NCBI GenBank assembly: GCA_015039315.1
Contig: WIDE01000030.1
Span: 221,544-285,543, forward strand
DNA from: Clavulina sp. PMI_390
Lineage: Eukaryota; Basidiomycota; Agaricomycetes; Cantharellales; Hydnaceae
DNA length: 64,000 nucleotides
Direction of reading: 5' to 3'
Part shown: piece after piece, positions 37,879-49,665 of the stretch
Numbering within the stretch: the stretch's first letter is position 1
How the letters are laid out: every line of letters starts with the position of its first letter
Made by a program: the position numbers and the translations under genes
Notes under the pieces: generated by a model
Databases searched by the model: none
Told to the model about the DNA's origin: nothing
Seen by the model: only the letters and a program-made list of their open reading frames with translations

Positions 37879-38812
37879 TGTTGGTATTGGATATATTTGG
37901 TGCTGTCGTGGGCCGTCAGCAGCACCAAAAAATTACTTATCAGCTGTAGTTTACTCAATGAAAAAGCGGTCTCGTAAATTCGGCAGTTGACATGCACATT
38001 CCATCGTCGTAGAATGTGAGAGTTGTAGTACAGGCGGAAGAAAAAACAAGAGATAAATACCTCACGGCTTGGTTCGCAGTCTAATTTGGGCTACAGCCTG
38101 AATATGATAAACAAGGGCGCTAATGGCTGATTCAAGTAGCCCTTCCCCGTCGCCGAGCAAAGGTTATTTAAAATGTTCCGCGGATTTAGAAAGTCGGCTT
38201 ACTGGATCTCGTTCAGATATAGCGGAACAGAGGGGGTGATGGCGTAAACGTGGGAAATATGCGGCCCCGCACCATCCCAAACATTGTGCTGAGCCATTAA
38301 TCATGACTCAACTATATCCCCTCCGTCCAGCGCTTCTTCCGTTGCTGGCCGAGCCTCCGTCGCATGGCGAAACTGCTCAAGCCTCATGCACCCCATACTC
38401 CAACACAGCTGCTTCTGCTTGGTTCAATCATGCAATTCAGTCGAGCAACTTGCGCATCATGTGCCTAATGAAGCACTTCTGAGCATGGAGGTGCAGCATG
38501 CATATCCAAGAAGGTTTGTCTCCAGATCATACTACCAATTTACCTTTTGGCCATGTCGCCGATACAACCCTAGAGCGGCGAGCCCGGCCATTCCTCCCCT
38601 CAATCCATTTGGGTCCTCGGTTAGTTTGAGCCCGAGGCCGTGGAGGTAACCAGTATACTATGACTGGATTTAGCGGTCCTCGGTTAGCACTTTTGCCTTT
38701 CTGTCCCTCCTTCCACAACTGACATTCTGTGGATCGGGATACGTCGCTCAGAGCGCAACTGTGCCACTGCTCGTGACATAGGGCTTACCTTTGAGGCTCC
38801 ACTGCCTTCATC
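37879..38812. other. Intergenic between the hydrolase and P450 arrays, with a relic of hydrolase upstream DNA
   Basis: 38200-38300 resembles the upstream region of hydrolase C near 34870-34945 (shared CTGGATCTCGTTCA, AAACGTGGGAAAT and GGCCCC stretches), but no hydrolase follows. It looks like a left-over of the tandem duplication unit at the junction with the P450 array. Nothing else is recognised. Confidence 0.5.
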
Positions 38813-41192
38813 ATGTACTACATCTTCGAAGCTGCGAAACGCAACTACCGGGTCTACATCGCCGTCGTCTTTCTGAACCTCCTCGTCCCACCTATCGCTC
38901 TTGCTGCCCTCGTTTCGCATTTCCTTCTTCCACAAGACTTAGCCCGGACATATCATGTGCTCTTGTACCTGCTGGCTACCCCGATCTATTGGACGGTAAG
39001 GATCCAGTACGGTGACTGGGCGAACCAGAAGGTGGCAAAGAGACTTGGCGCGGTAGTAGCACCAGAAGCTCGAGGCAAATGGCCTGGCAATCTAGATGTT
39101 CTGCTCCGGTACGGCTCGCTGCTTTGCTCTTGGTAATCTAATGCAGGCATTCGCACCCCTGAACACTAACTGCGCGGATTGCATCATTCTGTAGGGTAGC
39201 TAAAATCAAACAAACGAGCTATGCTTCAACAGAGATGGACGCCCTCTTCGATGAGTTCGGCCCCGATGTCCATACTGTCAACTTCCGCGTACTTTGGCAA
39301 GATGCTCTCCTCACGAGGGACCACCTTGTGATGAAACAGGTTCTCGCCACTGGCTTCGATGACTTTGTAAAGGGTATTCCCGTCAGGCTCAAGTGAGTCC
39401 CTTCGTCTGGTGACACGAATCGCAAATGCTCAATCATCCTTGCTACGCAGATTGTATGATTTGTTTGGTGATGGAGTGTTCAACACGGACGGCGCTGAGT
39501 GGAAGGCTCATCGTGCTCTCACGCGACCCTTCTTCGGTGCGCATGTTTCCAACCCTTCTTTGCGGGATTTTCGTACTGATTGGTCGCTTGTGGCTTGGAT
39601 CAGCTCGCGAACGCATTACAGATTTTGAGCATTTCGATAAATACAGCAATAAGGTCATCGACATCCTTCGGAAGAGGGCCGAGGATGGCGAATCCATCGA
39701 CTTGCAGGACCTCTTTGGTCGCTTCACTTTGGACGCTGCAGGTAACTTCTTGATCCGACTTGACTTCGTTAACTGCTAACCAGGATGTTTTGCGAATCTT
39801 CAGGGGAGTTCCTCTTCGGTGTCCCAGATTTCAACACCCTTGATGCGCCTCTTCCTCGCCCCGGCCAATCCACTCTCGGCCCAAAGGGGTCTTCGCCCCC
39901 AGAGGCTGAAAGTACACCTTATACAGACTTTGTCAATGCTTTCGAAGGCACCCTAGTGGCGATCTTCCCTCGTGTGTTCCGGGGTAATCTGTGGCCTCTC
40001 TGGGAGCTATTCAAGAATTCAACAAGTGAATACAACAAGACGGTTAACGATTGGATAAATCCGTTGGTGAGACGCGTCATGGATGCGAAAAAGACCAAGG
40101 AAAAGGCGGTAGGGCAGGACGGCGATGACGTGAATACGGCATCAGATGAAGGGAGCTTGCTTGAGCATATTGCTCAGAGCACGGACAACGAGAAACTCAT
40201 TCGAGACGAAGTGTGTATCAATATTTCCTACGACTGGGCTTCATCGTGGCTATGCATGCCCCACTAAACTCATCATTTCCTTAGTTGCTAAACATCCTTC
40301 TAGCGAGCCGTGATACGACCGCTTGTCTCCTCAGCTTCCTCTTTTATCTTCTCTCTCTTCACCCCGGCAAACTGGCAAAGCTGCGAGAGGAAATATTGGC
40401 AGAGGTTCCCTCTGGAGCTCCCTCATACGATGATGTGCGCCGCCTCAAGTACTGTACGTCCCACGATATACCATCTACAGTACACTCTCACTAACTATGG
40501 GGCTTCTAGTGCGTGCCTGCTTGAATGAGACCCTTCGACTCTTCCCACCAGTTCCTCTCAACATGAAAGTCAACACTCGTCCTGCTCTACTCCGTACCTC
40601 CGAGCTGAACCCTGATGGCTCGCCCAAGATGATCTATGTGCCCTACCCAGAGACTCCGATTCGCTACGCGACGATCCTGATGCAACAACGGAAAGATCTA
40701 TGGGGGAGCAAGGCCACAGAGTTTATTCCCGAGCGGTGGATCGAGAGAGAAAGTGTGAATGAGATCACAGCGGATCCCTTCAAATTTATCGCTTTCAATG
40801 CAGGGCCAAGGATTTGTCTGGGACAGGTGTGTTGGGTCTTACATATTTATATATTGCGTACAACATTCCCACTGACCTAATACTGGCTGGAGTTCAGAAC
40901 TTCGCCTACAATGAGGCCAGCTTCCGTACGTTCAACATATACTCATTCCTCCTGCTCAACTCAATTTCTCACACCTTGATCAATTTACCCAGTGGTGGTT
41001 CGCATTCTCCAGAATTTTGACTCATTCCAGGTACGACAACGCGAGGATGCTCCGGCTGGCTGCTTGCCCCCCAAGGAATGGAAGGAGAAGCCGGGCCACC
41101 GCCAGGCGGTTGAGGAACTTTGGCCAGGAACGGCGGCAACGCTGTACAGTCGTGGAGGTGTTTGGATCAAGATGAAGATAGCAACCTCGTAG
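38813..41192 (+). CDS. Cytochrome P450 (CYP63-like), copy 1
   Basis: A membrane-bound heme monooxygenase, probably in the ER and fed by cytochrome P450 reductase; no reductase gene is in the window. The N-terminal anchor is [20 protein letters not shown]. Then come [51 protein letters not shown] (C-helix W/R), [15 protein letters not shown] and EFLFGVPDFNTL. The I-helix is [16 protein letters not shown], with Ser where A-G-x-D-T-T usually has Gly. The K-helix is ETLRLFP (ExxR), followed by FIPERW and the heme loop [12 protein letters not shown] 28-nt micro-exon (40898-40925) encodes NFAYNEASF, then LVVRILQNFDSFQVRQRE. The end is SRGGVWIKMKIATS with the stop at 41190-41192. Family placement next to fungal fatty-acid/alkane hydroxylases is from memory of CYP63 sequences. 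Confidence 0.87.
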
Positions 41193-41546
41193 TATTAGCT
41201 ATAGAGGAGCTGATTCATTTGAATACAATCCCACCAAAAGTCGCGATTCATTGCATATCGCAGTGAATTCGGGCCGTTTATGACCGAACTCTATACGGGC
41301 ATTGGTGGCTATGTTCTGTCCACATGAATGGACGATTGAGTCAGTCGTCCCCTGAACTCATGGTCTCTATACTGAGGACGTGGACCAGACATACACTACA
41401 CTGGATTAATTGCTCCTCCGCTCGCGCAGTTGTCGTTCGATCCGGCTTAAAGGCTGAAGCTTTGCCGGTAGTCCCTCCTCCACGCACTAACAAGGCTTGA
41501 TTCCACCACATCGCATCTGGCGTATTCCAGAGCTGTCTACCAGCCC
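41193..41546. promoter_or_regulatory. Intergenic/promoter of P450 copy 2, paralogous to the other P450 spacers
   Basis: It starts with GTAGTATTAGCTA just after the stop, as does 43952-43964 after copy 2, and shares ATTGGTGGCTATGT and CACTGGATT blocks with the spacer 43955-44322. So spacers were duplicated with the genes. Confidence 0.6.
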
Positions 41547-43954
41547 ATGTATTATATTTTCAAATCTTCCACCCGAAACTATCGGGTCTACGTTGCCGTC
41601 GTCTTCCTGAACCTCCTCGTCCCTCCGTTCTTGCTCGCTGCCCTTGTATCACGCCTCCTCCTTCCCCTAGACTCTGTGAAAATTTTCCGCGTACTTCTCT
41701 ATCTTCTGGCCACTCCGACCTACTGGACTGTGAGGATCAAGTATGGCGATTGGGCGAACCGGAGGGAAGCGAAAAAACTGGGCGCGGTGATGGCACCAGA
41801 AGTACATGGCAAGTGGCCTGGCAATCTTGACACTCTGATGATGTAAGTCTTATATTCTTCGCCATCTACACCGGGTGTTTCTAACTTTACATTGACTGCA
41901 TTTCCGGATGTCTATAGATTTGCGAAATCAAGAAAAAGCGGTTACGCTGCAGCCAGTATCCAAGAGTTATTCGACTCCTTCGGAGACGACGTCCATACCA
42001 TCAACCTCCGCATCCTATGGCAAGATGGTATCATCACTAGAGACCACCTTGTTATGAAACAGGTCCTTGCAACTGGTTTTGACGACTTTGCCAAAGGCGT
42101 CCCGATCAAGCTCGCGTGAGACCCATCATTTAGCATATGCTGCACAGCTCGGATAGACTGAACCACTGTGCACCCACAGGCTCCACGACGTGCTTGGTGA
42201 CGGAGTGTTCAACACGGATGGCGCGGAATGGAAGGCCCATCGTGCCCTCACGCGTCCATTCTTCGGTATGGTTTTTAACCCCTTTATTCCACTATTCCTG
42301 GCTGATTGCCAACTCGGATAACTTCTTCCCCTCATCATTGCCAGCCCGTGAGCGAGTCACAGATTTTGAGCACTTTGATAAGTATAGTAACAAGGTTATC
42401 GAAATACTCCGAAGCAGAGCCGAAGAGGGTGAATCGATTGACCTGCAGGATCTATTCAGTCGCTTCACTCTCGACGCTGCAGGTAATTATGTGCCCAACC
42501 TCTCTTCGTCTAAACGCTCACCTAATTGCTACGTATATAAACTGTAGGAGCGTTCCTCTTTGGTATACCAGATTTCAACACCCTCGACGCACCTCTCCCT
42601 CGTCCAGGCCAGACAACCCTGGGTCCAAAGGGGTCTTCCCCCCCAGAGACCCAGAGAACGCCTTATACAGACTTCGTCGCAGCATTTGAAGGCGCTCTTG
42701 TGGCGACTACCCCCAGGATAATGAGAGGGAACCTGTGGCCGTTTTGGGAGCTCTTCACGAATGCGACAAGGAAATACAACAAATCGATCAACGATTGGAT
42801 GCACCCGCTCGTGAGAAGTGCGGTTGACGCGAAGAATGCTAGGGTAAAGCCGGCCGAAAAGGATAGCAATATCAATGCAGTTGCACCGGATGCAGGAAGC
42901 TTGCTTGATCACATCGCTCAAAGTACCGAAGATGAGAAGCTCATTGGCGATGAGGTATATCATGGTCCTCCACCCTGACCTCCCGGTGATGGTGCACGCA
43001 AAGCTTAGCTGACCATGCTCTTTGATCTTGTCCAGTTGATCAACATTCTTATTGCCAGTCGCGACACTACGGCTTGCCTTTTGACTTTCCTCATGTATCT
43101 CCTCTCTCTCCACCCGGACAAACTGGCGAAGCTGCGTGAGGAAATCCTGACTGAAGCCCCTTCTGGCACACTCTCGTATGAAAACGTACGCCGTCTAAAG
43201 TATCGTACGTCCTACAGCGTCCCACTCTGCAGTCGTTACTCGAACAACTCACCAATGGCGATGCTCATAGTGCGCGCTTGCTTAAATGAGACGCTCCGTC
43301 TCTTCCCACCGGTCCCTTTCAACGTCAAGGATACCACTAAACCCACCGTCTTGCGCACATCTGAGCTCAACCCTGACGGCTCACCCAAAATGATCTACGT
43401 CCCGTACGGGGATACGCCAATTCGCTATGCAACGATTCTCATGCAACAACGGAGGGATCTGTGGGGGAGCGATGCTATAGAGTTTGTTCCAGAGAGGTGG
43501 ATTGAGAGGGAGAGCGTAGATAAAATCACAGCGGACCCTTTCAAGTTTATCGCTTTCAATGCGGGTCCGAGGATTTGTCTTGGACAGGTGCGTCGAGTCT
43601 ACCATATTCGTATCTCGCATACAACACACCCACTGACCCAATACTGGCTGGAGTTCAGAACTTCGCCTATAATGAGGCCAGCTTCCGTATGTCCCCCTTC
43701 GATTCATAGGTGATCATCTAATTAACTTTCACACACCCTGCCTGTTTCATTTAGTGGTCATTCGGATTCTCCAGAACTTTGAATCATTCCAGATACGCCA
43801 GCGCGAGGACGCTCCAGCGGGGTGCTTGCCCCCAATGGAATGGAAGGAGAAGCCAGGCCATCGTCAGGCCGTCGAGGAGGTTTGGCCAAAGGTGGCCCCG
43901 ACGCTTCATAGTCGGGGTGGCATATGGATTAAGATGAAGGCAGCAGCGGCGTAG
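41547..43954 (+). CDS. Cytochrome P450 (CYP63-like), copy 2
   Basis: Same exon layout as copy 1. Anchor [20 protein letters not shown], then [60 protein letters not shown] and [15 protein letters not shown]. The substrate-region exon reads [20 protein letters not shown]. The I-helix is [16 protein letters not shown] and the K-helix [24 protein letters not shown] and [11 protein letters not shown] are intact. The 28-nt NFAYNEASF micro-exon (43660-43687) is kept. It ends [14 protein letters not shown], stop at 43952-43954. It is most similar to copy 3, sharing [20 protein letters not shown], whereas copies 1 and 4 have NMKVNTRP there. Confidence 0.87.
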
Positions 43955-44322
43955 TATTAGCTAGGAGAGACTGGTTTTTCTGAATACAATTAAACTAAAA
44001 ACGAGCGGCGATCTCGTGTACGGCTTGGCAGTGAGGGTCCCTTCCTCACGTGCGCATTGGTGGCTATGTCCTTCAACTTTGTGTACACCAATATAAAACC
44101 TCGGTCACTCGTCCCCTTGACTTTTTATGAACCACAGATGGAGACTGTGGTGTAAAGATACAGTACACTGGATTGATAACTTCCCAGCTAGCGCTCTTTG
44201 TCGTCTGACTCAGCCTGACCCTCGACAGGTCAACTCTGTTCTGCCCACCAACACAACTTGAACACAAGCGTAGCCCATCCCACTAGCCACCGCCAGAGCT
44301 CTATCTGGCACATCTATGAGCC
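43955..44322. promoter_or_regulatory. Intergenic/promoter of P450 copy 3
   Basis: Paralogous to 41193-41546 (GTAGTATTAGCTA, CATTGGTGGCTATGT, ACACTGGATTGATAA) and in part to 46710-47055 (GTGGAGACTGTG before the shared block). No gene in it. Confidence 0.6.
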
Positions 44323-46709
44323 ATGTACTATATCTTCAAAGCTGCTACTCGGAATTACCGGGCCTACGTCGCTGTCCTCTTTCTGAACCTCCTCGTGCCT
44401 CCACTGTTGCTCGCTACTCTTGCGTCACGCCTCCTTCTTTCTCAAGACTCTGCATGGATTATTCGTGCCCTTTGGTATCTGCTAGCTACTCCGATCTACT
44501 GGACTGTGAGGATTCAGTATGGTGACTGGGCGAATCGGAGGCGGGCGAAGAAATTAGGTGCAGTGATGGCACCAGAAATACATGGCAAGTGGCCTGGCAA
44601 TCTCGACACCCTGGCCATGTAAGCTTTTTTTCTTTCTTTGTTTTCGCCATTTGGTGAAGGCGCTGGGAATATCATTCTAAGTGCATGCTCTCTATAGATT
44701 CGCGAAATCAAGACAAAGTGGTTACGCCGCAGCCAGCATCCAGGAGTTGTTCGACTCACTTGGGAAGAATGTACATACCATCAATCTCCGCGTTCTTTGG
44801 CAAGACGGGATCATCACGCGGGACCACCATGTTATGAAGCAGGTCCTCGCGACTGGCTTTGATGACTTTGCCAAAGGCGTTCCAATCAAGCTTGCGTGAG
44901 ACCTCTCAATTTGCTTTTGTCCGGAAGCTCGCAGGCACTGAAGCGTTGAGCGCTCTAGACTTCACGATTTGCTTGGTGATGGGGTGTTCAACACGGATGG
45001 CGCGGAGTGGAAAGCGCATCGTGCCCTCACGCGCCCCTTCTTCGGTATCTATGTTGCTTCATTGCAACAACTCTTGTCTGATTGAATACTTGAATAATCT
45101 CTTCTTCCAATCAGCTCGCGAGCGAGTCACAGATTTCGAGCACTTCGACAAGTATAGCAATAAGGTCATCGACGCACTCCGAAAGAGAACCGAAGACGGC
45201 GAATCAATCGACCTGCAGGATTTGTTCACTCGTTTCACTTTAGACGCCGCAGGTAATTGTCTGTCCTGGCTCTCTTGGCCTAATTATTGATTTGGTTGCC
45301 ACGGATATCAATTGTAGGAGAGTTTCTCTTTGGAGTCCCAGATTTCAACACCCTCGACGCACCTCTTCCTCGGCCAGGTCAAACCACCCTTGGTCCGAAA
45401 GGATCTTCGCCCCCAGAGACCCAGAGCACGCCTTATACGGATTTCGTCAAAGCATTTGAAGGAACTCTTGTGGCGATCGCCCCTAGGGTCATGAGAGGGA
45501 GTCTGTGGCCCTTCTGGGAGCTGTCCACAAATGCGACGAGTAAATATAACAAAACGATCAGCGACTGGATGCGTCCGTTCGTGAGAGGGGCGATCGAGGC
45601 CAAGAAAGCTAGGGTAAAGCTGACAGAGAAGAATGGTGATGCCAATATAGCAGCGCCAGACGCAGGAAGCTTGCTCGATCACATCGCCCAAAGCACCGAA
45701 GATGAAAAGCTCATTGGTGACGAGGTATGTAGCAACTTCCTCCTCCCAGGGGACGCACAGCCGGCTGACTATACTCTTCAATTCGGTGCAGCTGATCAAC
45801 ATTCTTCTGGCCAGTCGCGATACCACCGCTTGCCTTTTGAGCTTCCTCATTTATCTCCTCGCTCTCCACCCAGACAAGCTGGCGAGGCTGCGGGAGGAGA
45901 TATTATCAGAAGTTCCTTCTGGTGCACCCTCATATGACAATGTGCGCCGTCTGAAGTATTGTGAGTCCTATGCCCTCCCACTCCTTATTTCAATATCGAA
46001 ACATCTCACCAATCGTACCGCTCATAGTACGCGCTTGCTTGAATGAGACCCTCCGCATCTTCCCACCGGTCCCTTTCAACGTCAAGGATACCACTAAACC
46101 CACCGTCTTGCGTACATCTGAGCTCAATCCCGATGGCTCTCCCAAAATGATTTACGTCCCTTACGCGAATACCCCAGTTCGCTATGCAACTATTACCATG
46201 CAGCAACGGAAGGACCTCTGGGGGAGCGATGCTACAGAGTTTATTCCTGAAAGATGGATCGAGAGGGAGAGCGTCAATGAAATCACGGCGGATCCCTTCA
46301 AGTTTATCGCTTTCAATGCAGGTCCGAGGATCTGTCTTGGGCAGGTGCGTTGAGATCCCTCATATCCATAGATCGTGTTGACCATTCTCATTGACCCAAT
46401 CTCTCAATGGGGCTCAGAACTTTGCCTATAATGAGGCTAGCTTCCGTATGTTACCCTTGGATCTATCGGTTACCATCCGATTAATACTCACATCCCTTGT
46501 TTCGTGTAGTGGTCATTCGGATTCTCCAAAACTTCGACTCTTTCCAGGTACGCCAGCGTGAAGACGCTCCGGCCGGATGCCTGCCGCCGAAGGAATGGAA
46601 GGAAAAATCAGGCCATCGCCAGGCAGTCGAGGAGGTTTGGCCAAAGGTAGCGGCGACGCTGTATAGTCGGGGTGGAATTTGGATCAAGATGAAGATAGCA
46701 ACTTCATAG
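44323..46709 (+). CDS. Cytochrome P450 (CYP63-like), copy 3
   Basis: Anchor [20 protein letters not shown], then [59 protein letters not shown] (the W/R pair is present), [15 protein letters not shown] and [21 protein letters not shown]-helix [17 protein letters not shown]-helix [24 protein letters not shown] and heme loop [11 protein letters not shown]. The NFAYNEASF micro-exon (about 46418-46445) is flanked by introns as in its sisters, followed by [18 protein letters not shown]. Stop at 46707-46709. It is the nearest relative of copy 2, so these two probably arose by the latest duplication in the array. Confidence 0.87.
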
Positions 46710-47055
46710 TAGTACATATACTTGTGGGCCGCCCCCTGAAGGCAATCTAATCTGAAGGCTCTCCTGCAATAAACTGAGTCCATGTTGACAACCTGTTGGC
46801 TATAGGCTCCGACTGTGTGGTGCCGGCTGCATATATAAGGCGTTTCGGCCATTCGTTCCCCCCGCTCGCCGTGCTCGGGCTCATGAGCCCTGGGTGGAGA
46901 CTGTGATAAAGACACGGCACACTCAAGGTTTAACCACGCAATCGACGTTTTCGCTTCCCCGTTCCTCTCATCGACTGAAAGTCTGCGTGATTGGGGCTTA
47001 TTAAGGGCACGAGCCTAGGATAACCAACTACTGGTCTCCTGTCCCTTATAGGGCC
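46710..47055. promoter_or_regulatory. Intergenic/promoter of P450 copy 4
   Basis: It shares GTGGAGACTGTG followed by AAAGA-ACG-CACACT-type sequence with the spacer before copy 3, but is more diverged. No gene in it. Confidence 0.5.
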
Positions 47056-49467
47056 ATGCACTATCTCATCAATGCCGCGACGCGCAACTATCGGGTTTAC
47101 ATTGCTGTAGTCTTTCTGAACCTACTCGTACCACCTCTTGGGCTTGCCGCTCTCGTGTCGCGTTTCCTACTTCCACAACATTTGACGTCAATGTATCGCA
47201 CGTTGCTCTATCTGCTAGCCACTCCATTATATTGGACCGTCAAAATACAGTATGGCGACTGGGTGAATCGGGGGGAGGCCAAGAGACGGGGAGCGGTGCT
47301 GGCGCCAGAAGTGCGGGGCAAATGGTTTGGCAATCTCGACATTCTGGTCAAGTACGTATTGCCACCAATAGTTATCTGATGTGATAACCGGTAGCACGCA
47401 CTAACTTTATGATTCCCATCTAATCAGACTAGCGAATCTAGGCGAAGTAAATTATGCCGCGGCAGGGATCGAAGATTTCTTCGACATCTTCGGCGACAAT
47501 GTCCACACCATTAACCTCCGCATCCTTTGGCAAGACGGTATTGTGACCAGAGACCATCTCGTTATGAAGCAGGTCCTTGCAACTGGTTTTGATGACTTTG
47601 AGAAAGGCATCCCTGTTAAGCTCGCGTAAGTTCCCTCACTATGCTTGAATTCACCGCATATCCTGAAGGGTCTTGAGAGTTCAGAATGTATGACTTGTTC
47701 GGTGATGGAGTGTTCAACACGGACGGTGCTGAGTGGAAGGCTCATCGTGCCCTAACACGTCCATTCTTCGGTATGCATTTTGTGCAGTGTTTCTTTGAAA
47801 GGAATACAGTCTGACCGTTGGATGGAATAACCCGCCGCTCCCCTTAGCGAGCGAGCGGGTCACAGACTTCGAGCTCTTTGATAGACATAGCAATAAAGTC
47901 ATCGACATACTTCAGAAAAGAAGCGAAGATGGGGAATCGATTGACCTTCAGGACCTCTTCGGTCGTTTCACTCTAGACGCTGCAGGTAATTGCGTATCTT
48001 GCCTCTTCACTACAGCGCTGACCTAGCCAATCCCCACACCGAATTTAGGAGAGTTCCTCTTCGGTGTTCCTGATTTTAACACACTCGACGCGCCTCTGCC
48101 TCGTCCGGGCCAATCCACCCTTGGTCCAAAAGGATCTTCGCCCCCAGAGAGTCAAAGCACGCCTTACACGGACTTCGTCAACGCTTTCGAAGGCACCCTA
48201 GTAGCGATCGCTCCCAGGATAATGAGAGGAAATGTGTGGCCGCTTTGGGAACTAGTCACAAACGGAACAGATAAGTACAATAAGGTTCTCGACGATTGGA
48301 TGCGCCCATTAGTGAGGCGCGCTCTGGAGGCGAGGACGACCAAATCAAAGGAGGCCGAGAAGAATGGCAATAATAGGACACCTGTATCGGACGGGGGGAG
48401 CTTGCTTGAGCATATCGCTCAGAGCACGGACGATGAGAAGCTCATTCGAGATGAGGTATTTGGCGAATTTCCCCTCCTGTAGCCTTTCTGAGGTCGTGCC
48501 TGAAGAGCTGAGCTGATCATACCTTTCGGCGTGTCCTAGTTGATCAACATTCTTCTCGCCAGTCGTGATACTACTTCCTGTCTCCTCAGCTTCCTCTTTT
48601 ATTTCCTGTCTCTTCATCCCGACAAACTGATGAAGCTACGGAAGGAGATATTAGCAGAAGTACCATCTGGAGCTCCATCGTACGATAACGTACGCCGTCT
48701 TAAGTATTGTAAGTCTTGGTGACTATCGTTACTTTCGCTGATTCTCATAGAATCTCGCCACCTCGTCATAGTGCGCGCGTGCCTAAACGAGACGCTTCGA
48801 CTCTTCCCACCAGTGCCTGTCAATATGAAAGTTAACACCCGCCCAACTTTACTACGGACTTCTGAGCACAATCCTGACGGCTCGCAGAAGATGATCTACA
48901 TACCTGATGCAGAGACTCCGATTCGCTACGCAACAATTTTGATGCAACGACAGAAGGGTCTGTGGGGCGACAATGCGACAGAGTTCATTCCCGAGCGGTG
49001 GATTGAGAGACAGAGCGTGAATGAAATCACTGCAGACCCGTTCAAGTTCATTGCGTTCAATGCGGGTCCGAGAATTTGTTTAGGCCAGGTACGTGCTGAT
49101 ATGCTTTGTACATTGGCACCCCTCATAACAACGGGCTTGACTCCCTCTCGGCTGGGGATTAGAACTTCGCCTACAACGAGGCTAGCTTCTGTAAGTCACT
49201 CTTCAGCAGGTCATGTATCCTAACACGGATTGCTCACACCTCCATCGTTTTCTGCCAGTGGTCATTCGGATTCTCCAGAACTTTGACTCATTCCAGATAC
49301 GCCAGCGCGAAGATGCTCCGGCCGGGTGTCTGCCGCTGCCAGAATGGAAGAAGAAGTCAGGCCACCGCCAGGCGATCGAGGAACTTTGGCCAAGAGTCGC
49401 GGCCACGCTCTACAGTCGAGGCGGGATTTGGATCAAAACGAAGATGGCAACCTCGCATGAGGCGTAG
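47056..49467 (+). CDS. Cytochrome P450 (CYP63-like), copy 4
   Basis: Anchor [20 protein letters not shown], then [60 protein letters not shown] and [35 protein letters not shown] begins the next exon. I-helix LASRDTTSCLLSFLFY, K-helix [25 protein letters not shown] and [11 protein letters not shown] are intact. The micro-exon NFAYNEASF lies near 49163-49190. The end differs: WIKTKMATSHEA, stop at 49465-49467, two or three residues longer than the sisters. By the NMKVNTRP block and the DLQDLFGRF exon it groups with copy 1. Confidence 0.87.
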
Positions 49468-49665
49468 AGCAGGCAACTGCTCGAATATTACGGGGCTGAG
49501 AGTTGCGGATTTTGCGTAATCATTCTGCAGAAATGTGTAACTTCTAGTTCAATGCCAACCTGTGGCGTCTTGGAGTCTGAGACAAATAAAAGGGTCGCGT
49601 GACGACGATTCGCGTGACATGAGACCGCGTTTCGGCTCTGTGTCTTGTCCTTCACTCCACCAACG

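Noticed and set aside
42529..43113. Minus-strand ORF of 194 codons antisense to P450 copy 2
   Set aside because: It lies opposite well-supported P450 exons and has no domain; the similar ORF opposite copy 3 (45308-45850) reflects the paralogous sense sequence.
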